Assembly (NCBI GenBank): GCA_013415595.1
Contig: JAAEEW010000174.1
Span: forward strand, 1 to 5,568
Direction: 5' to 3'
Length of the DNA stretch: 5,568 nucleotides
DNA from: Methanosarcinales archaeon
Lineage (GTDB): Archaea; Halobacteriota; Methanosarcinia; Methanotrichales; Methanotrichaceae
Shown here: piece after piece, positions 5,460 to 5,568 of the stretch
Numbering within the stretch: the stretch's first letter is position 1
Layout of the letters: each line of letters opens with the position of its first letter
Translations under genes and position numbers: made by a program
The notes under the pieces: generated by a model
Seen by the model: only the letters and a program-made list of their open reading frames with translations
Databases searched by the model: none
Told to the model about the DNA's origin: nothing

Positions 5460-5568
5460 AGAATAACGCGATTACATCTGAAGGTCCGGCTCTCCTGACT
5501 ACGCTGGCCAGGGGATTAGTCGATCCCCGCATATTCTTCGAGCGCCTGTCAATCACCATGACTCTGGC
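5458..5568 (-). CDS. C-terminal end of a UspA-like protein or domain, cut by the window edge
   Basis: The minus strand is open from the window edge to TAG at 5460-5458, giving 36 residues beginning ARVMVIDRRSKN and ending with a DVIALF tail. The pattern of a hydrophobic strand (VMVID), a variable loop, a helix (NPLASVVRRAG) and a final strand (SDVIALF) resembles the last beta-alpha-beta unit of Usp domains and lines up with the end of the neighbouring UspA protein. The glycine-rich ATP motif is not clearly kept: only a GSTNP stretch resembles it, so this may be a non-ATP-binding Usp domain, possibly the tail of a longer protein such as a transporter with a C-terminal Usp domain. It ends 8 nt before the usp start, in line with an operon. 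That it is coding is fairly likely; the family is tentative. Confidence 0.55.
   Translation of the reverse strand, partial: ARVMVIDRRSKNMRGSTNPLASVVRRAGPSDVIALF

Noticed and set aside
1..5568. CRISPR arrays, tRNA/rRNA genes, insertion sequences, selenocysteine insertion element
   Set aside because: No regularly spaced repeats, tRNA-like cloverleaf, transposase or terminal repeats were seen, and FdhA uses a TGC codon so no SECIS element is needed.

Overview
The window is GC-rich and gene-dense. It holds two oppositely oriented gene clusters that converge on a short AT-richer gap. The encoded proteins (a molybdopterin formate dehydrogenase, two iron-sulfur/flavin electron-transfer subunits, a four-CBS protein and UspA-type proteins) point to a strict anaerobe. 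An archaeon, possibly a GC-rich methanogen of the Methanothrix (Methanosaeta) type, fits the gene mix, the strong GGAGG-type ribosome binding sites, the TTG starts and a TATA-like upstream element. This is inference: nothing seen excludes an anaerobic bacterium.

Left part, plus strand (about 1-3993). A short hairpin with a T-run at the extreme left edge looks like the terminator of a gene outside the window. After about 150 bases of leader and promoter DNA comes a three-gene operon. It encodes a formate dehydrogenase catalytic subunit (FdhA type), a 4Fe-4S dicluster protein of the sulfhydrogenase-beta/AsrA family, and an FAD/NAD(P)-binding, 2Fe-2S protein of the sulfhydrogenase-gamma/AsrB family. 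Both junctions are ATGA overlaps preceded by strong Shine-Dalgarno sites, so the three proteins are probably made together and assemble as one enzyme. The predicted electron path is formate, molybdopterin and 4Fe-4S in FdhA, then the 4Fe-4S clusters of the beta-like subunit, then the 2Fe-2S/FAD gamma-like subunit, then NAD(P) or another soluble acceptor. No F420-binding FdhB subunit, which is the usual methanogen partner, is present in the window.

Middle gap (3994-4151). These 158 bases lie between convergent genes and carry nested inverted repeats after the operon, an AT-rich stretch, and a perfect 8-bp stem touching the stop codon of the minus-strand cluster. They most likely serve termination in both directions.

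Right part, minus strand (4152-5568). Read right to left, this is the C-terminal end of a UspA-like protein cut by the window edge, a complete ATP-binding-type UspA protein, and a 287-residue protein with four CBS domains. The genes are 8 nt apart and then overlapping, so they form an adenylate-sensing/stress module. Nothing in the sequence ties it functionally to the formate dehydrogenase operon; the two merely converge.
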